Of a stretch of DNA of 15,180 nt, positions 14,891-15,180 are shown one piece after another. A model generated the notes under the pieces. That model was not told where the DNA came from. It worked only from the letters and a program-made list of their open reading frames with translations, and did not search any database. Made by a program: the position numbers and the translations under genes. Origin of the DNA: Enteropsectra breve (Eukaryota; Microsporidia). The stretch covers positions 1 through 15,180 of the forward strand of contig JALPMN010000531.1 in the NCBI GenBank assembly GCA_024243835.1, given 5' to 3'. Position 1 is the stretch's first letter; the number at the start of each line of letters is the position of its first letter.

Positions 14891-15180
14891 ATGCAATACG
14901 AAATCGGAAAACGCGCTCTTGAGACTGGATCTTCCTACGTAAATGAGCAGCTGGAGCGTGTGGACTACGGGAAAATAAGAAAATACTTCCACATAAATGA
15001 CGAGTACATTGCGAAGAAGCTGCTGCTGATTCTGTGCCCATTTTACAAGGGCGGTGCTGCAGGCGTCAATATCTACAAGGCTGATTTGTACATACCGCTG
15101 ATGGCAATGATAAGCCTGATTTTGTATAACGGATTTTACCTGGGGATAATGCGGAAGTTTCATCCAGAGGTGCTCATTGC
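14891..15180 (+). CDS. YIF1: Yif1 family ER-Golgi membrane protein, 3'-partial
   Basis: The first 96 codons of a frame that runs off the right edge. It reads as Yif1/Hrf1: an ALETGSSYVNEQLERVDYG segment at 9-27 (family: GQAYVDKN), a YFHINDEYIAKKLLLILCPF stretch at 32-51 (family: YF-V-DNSYV-KKL--LLFPF), and DLYIPLMAMISLILYNGFYLG at 65-85, the start of the first membrane segment of the Yip1-fold bundle. Yif1 pairs with Yip1 and Ypt/Rab GTPases in COPII vesicle traffic between ER and Golgi. The cytosolic N-terminal tail that precedes this region in fungal and animal homologues is almost wholly missing, consistent with microsporidian shortening. Start supported by the adjacent CCC. A plus-strand frame, not the minus-strand open frames over the same bases. 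Confidence 0.85.
   Translation, partial: MQYEIGKRALETGSSYVNEQLERVDYGKIRKYFHINDEYIAKKLLLILCPFYKGGAAGVNIYKADLYIPLMAMISLILYNGFYLGIMRKFHPEVLI

Noticed and set aside
14820..15163. Minus-strand open frames at the right edge
   Set aside because: They overlap the plus-strand YIF1 frame, which has clear family motifs and a CCC signal.

Overview
The window looks like a piece of a microsporidian (obligate intracellular fungal-relative) nuclear genome. The reasons are intronless eukaryotic genes (Dna2, an Elp1-like protein, an EED/ESC-like WD40 protein, Lsm2, an ING-type PHD protein, Yif1, a RING-CH ligase, a SEP-domain protein), a nuclear-type tRNA-Trp, very short leaders, AT-rich spacers, and a CCC triplet 1-28 nt upstream of eight of the nine start codons visible here. 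The CCC/GGG-like start-proximal signal is an established microsporidian feature. The family calls rest on motifs read by eye, without a database search. The species is not identifiable from this sequence.

Layout. 1-817: the right-hand end of a Tc1-type (DD34E) transposon, with an open transposase frame running in from the left edge and a terminal inverted repeat ending in CACTG next to a TA target site. 881-1030: a 20-bp minisatellite. 1039-2412 and 3086-5080 (both minus): two tandem, diverged paralogues of the Elp1 beta-propeller region. One is 457 aa and cut short, the other is 664 aa and ends exactly where the second propeller of Elp1 normally ends. Neither has the helical C-terminal half. 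5222-5462: two more minisatellites. 5463-6335 (minus): a RING-CH (MARCH/Doa10-type) membrane ubiquitin ligase. It is divergent from 6746-7318 (plus), an ING-family PHD protein, followed by an 11-copy 17-bp array. 7765-8118 (minus): a small SEP-domain protein (p47/Shp1-like) without a UBX domain. 8445-8516 (plus): tRNA-Trp(CCA). 8722-12774 (plus): Dna2 nuclease-helicase, swollen by Asn-rich inserts. 12910-13251 (minus): Lsm2. 13388-14560 (plus): EED/ESC-like WD40 protein. 14891 to the right edge (plus): the start of Yif1.

The genes do not form one pathway. They are a mixed housekeeping set: chromatin (ING reader, EED-like reader/scaffold), replication (Dna2), RNA decay and splicing (Lsm2), tRNA modification (Elp1), secretion (Yif1), ubiquitin and Cdc48 biology (RING-CH ligase, SEP protein). 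The most interesting points are the propeller-only Elp1 duplicate pair, an EED-like PRC2 subunit in a reduced genome, a SEP protein stripped of UBX, the low-complexity expansions placed between (never inside) the Dna2 motifs, and unrelated minisatellites placed repeatedly just 3' of coding regions. I found no convincing evidence for an entirely new multi-gene system.
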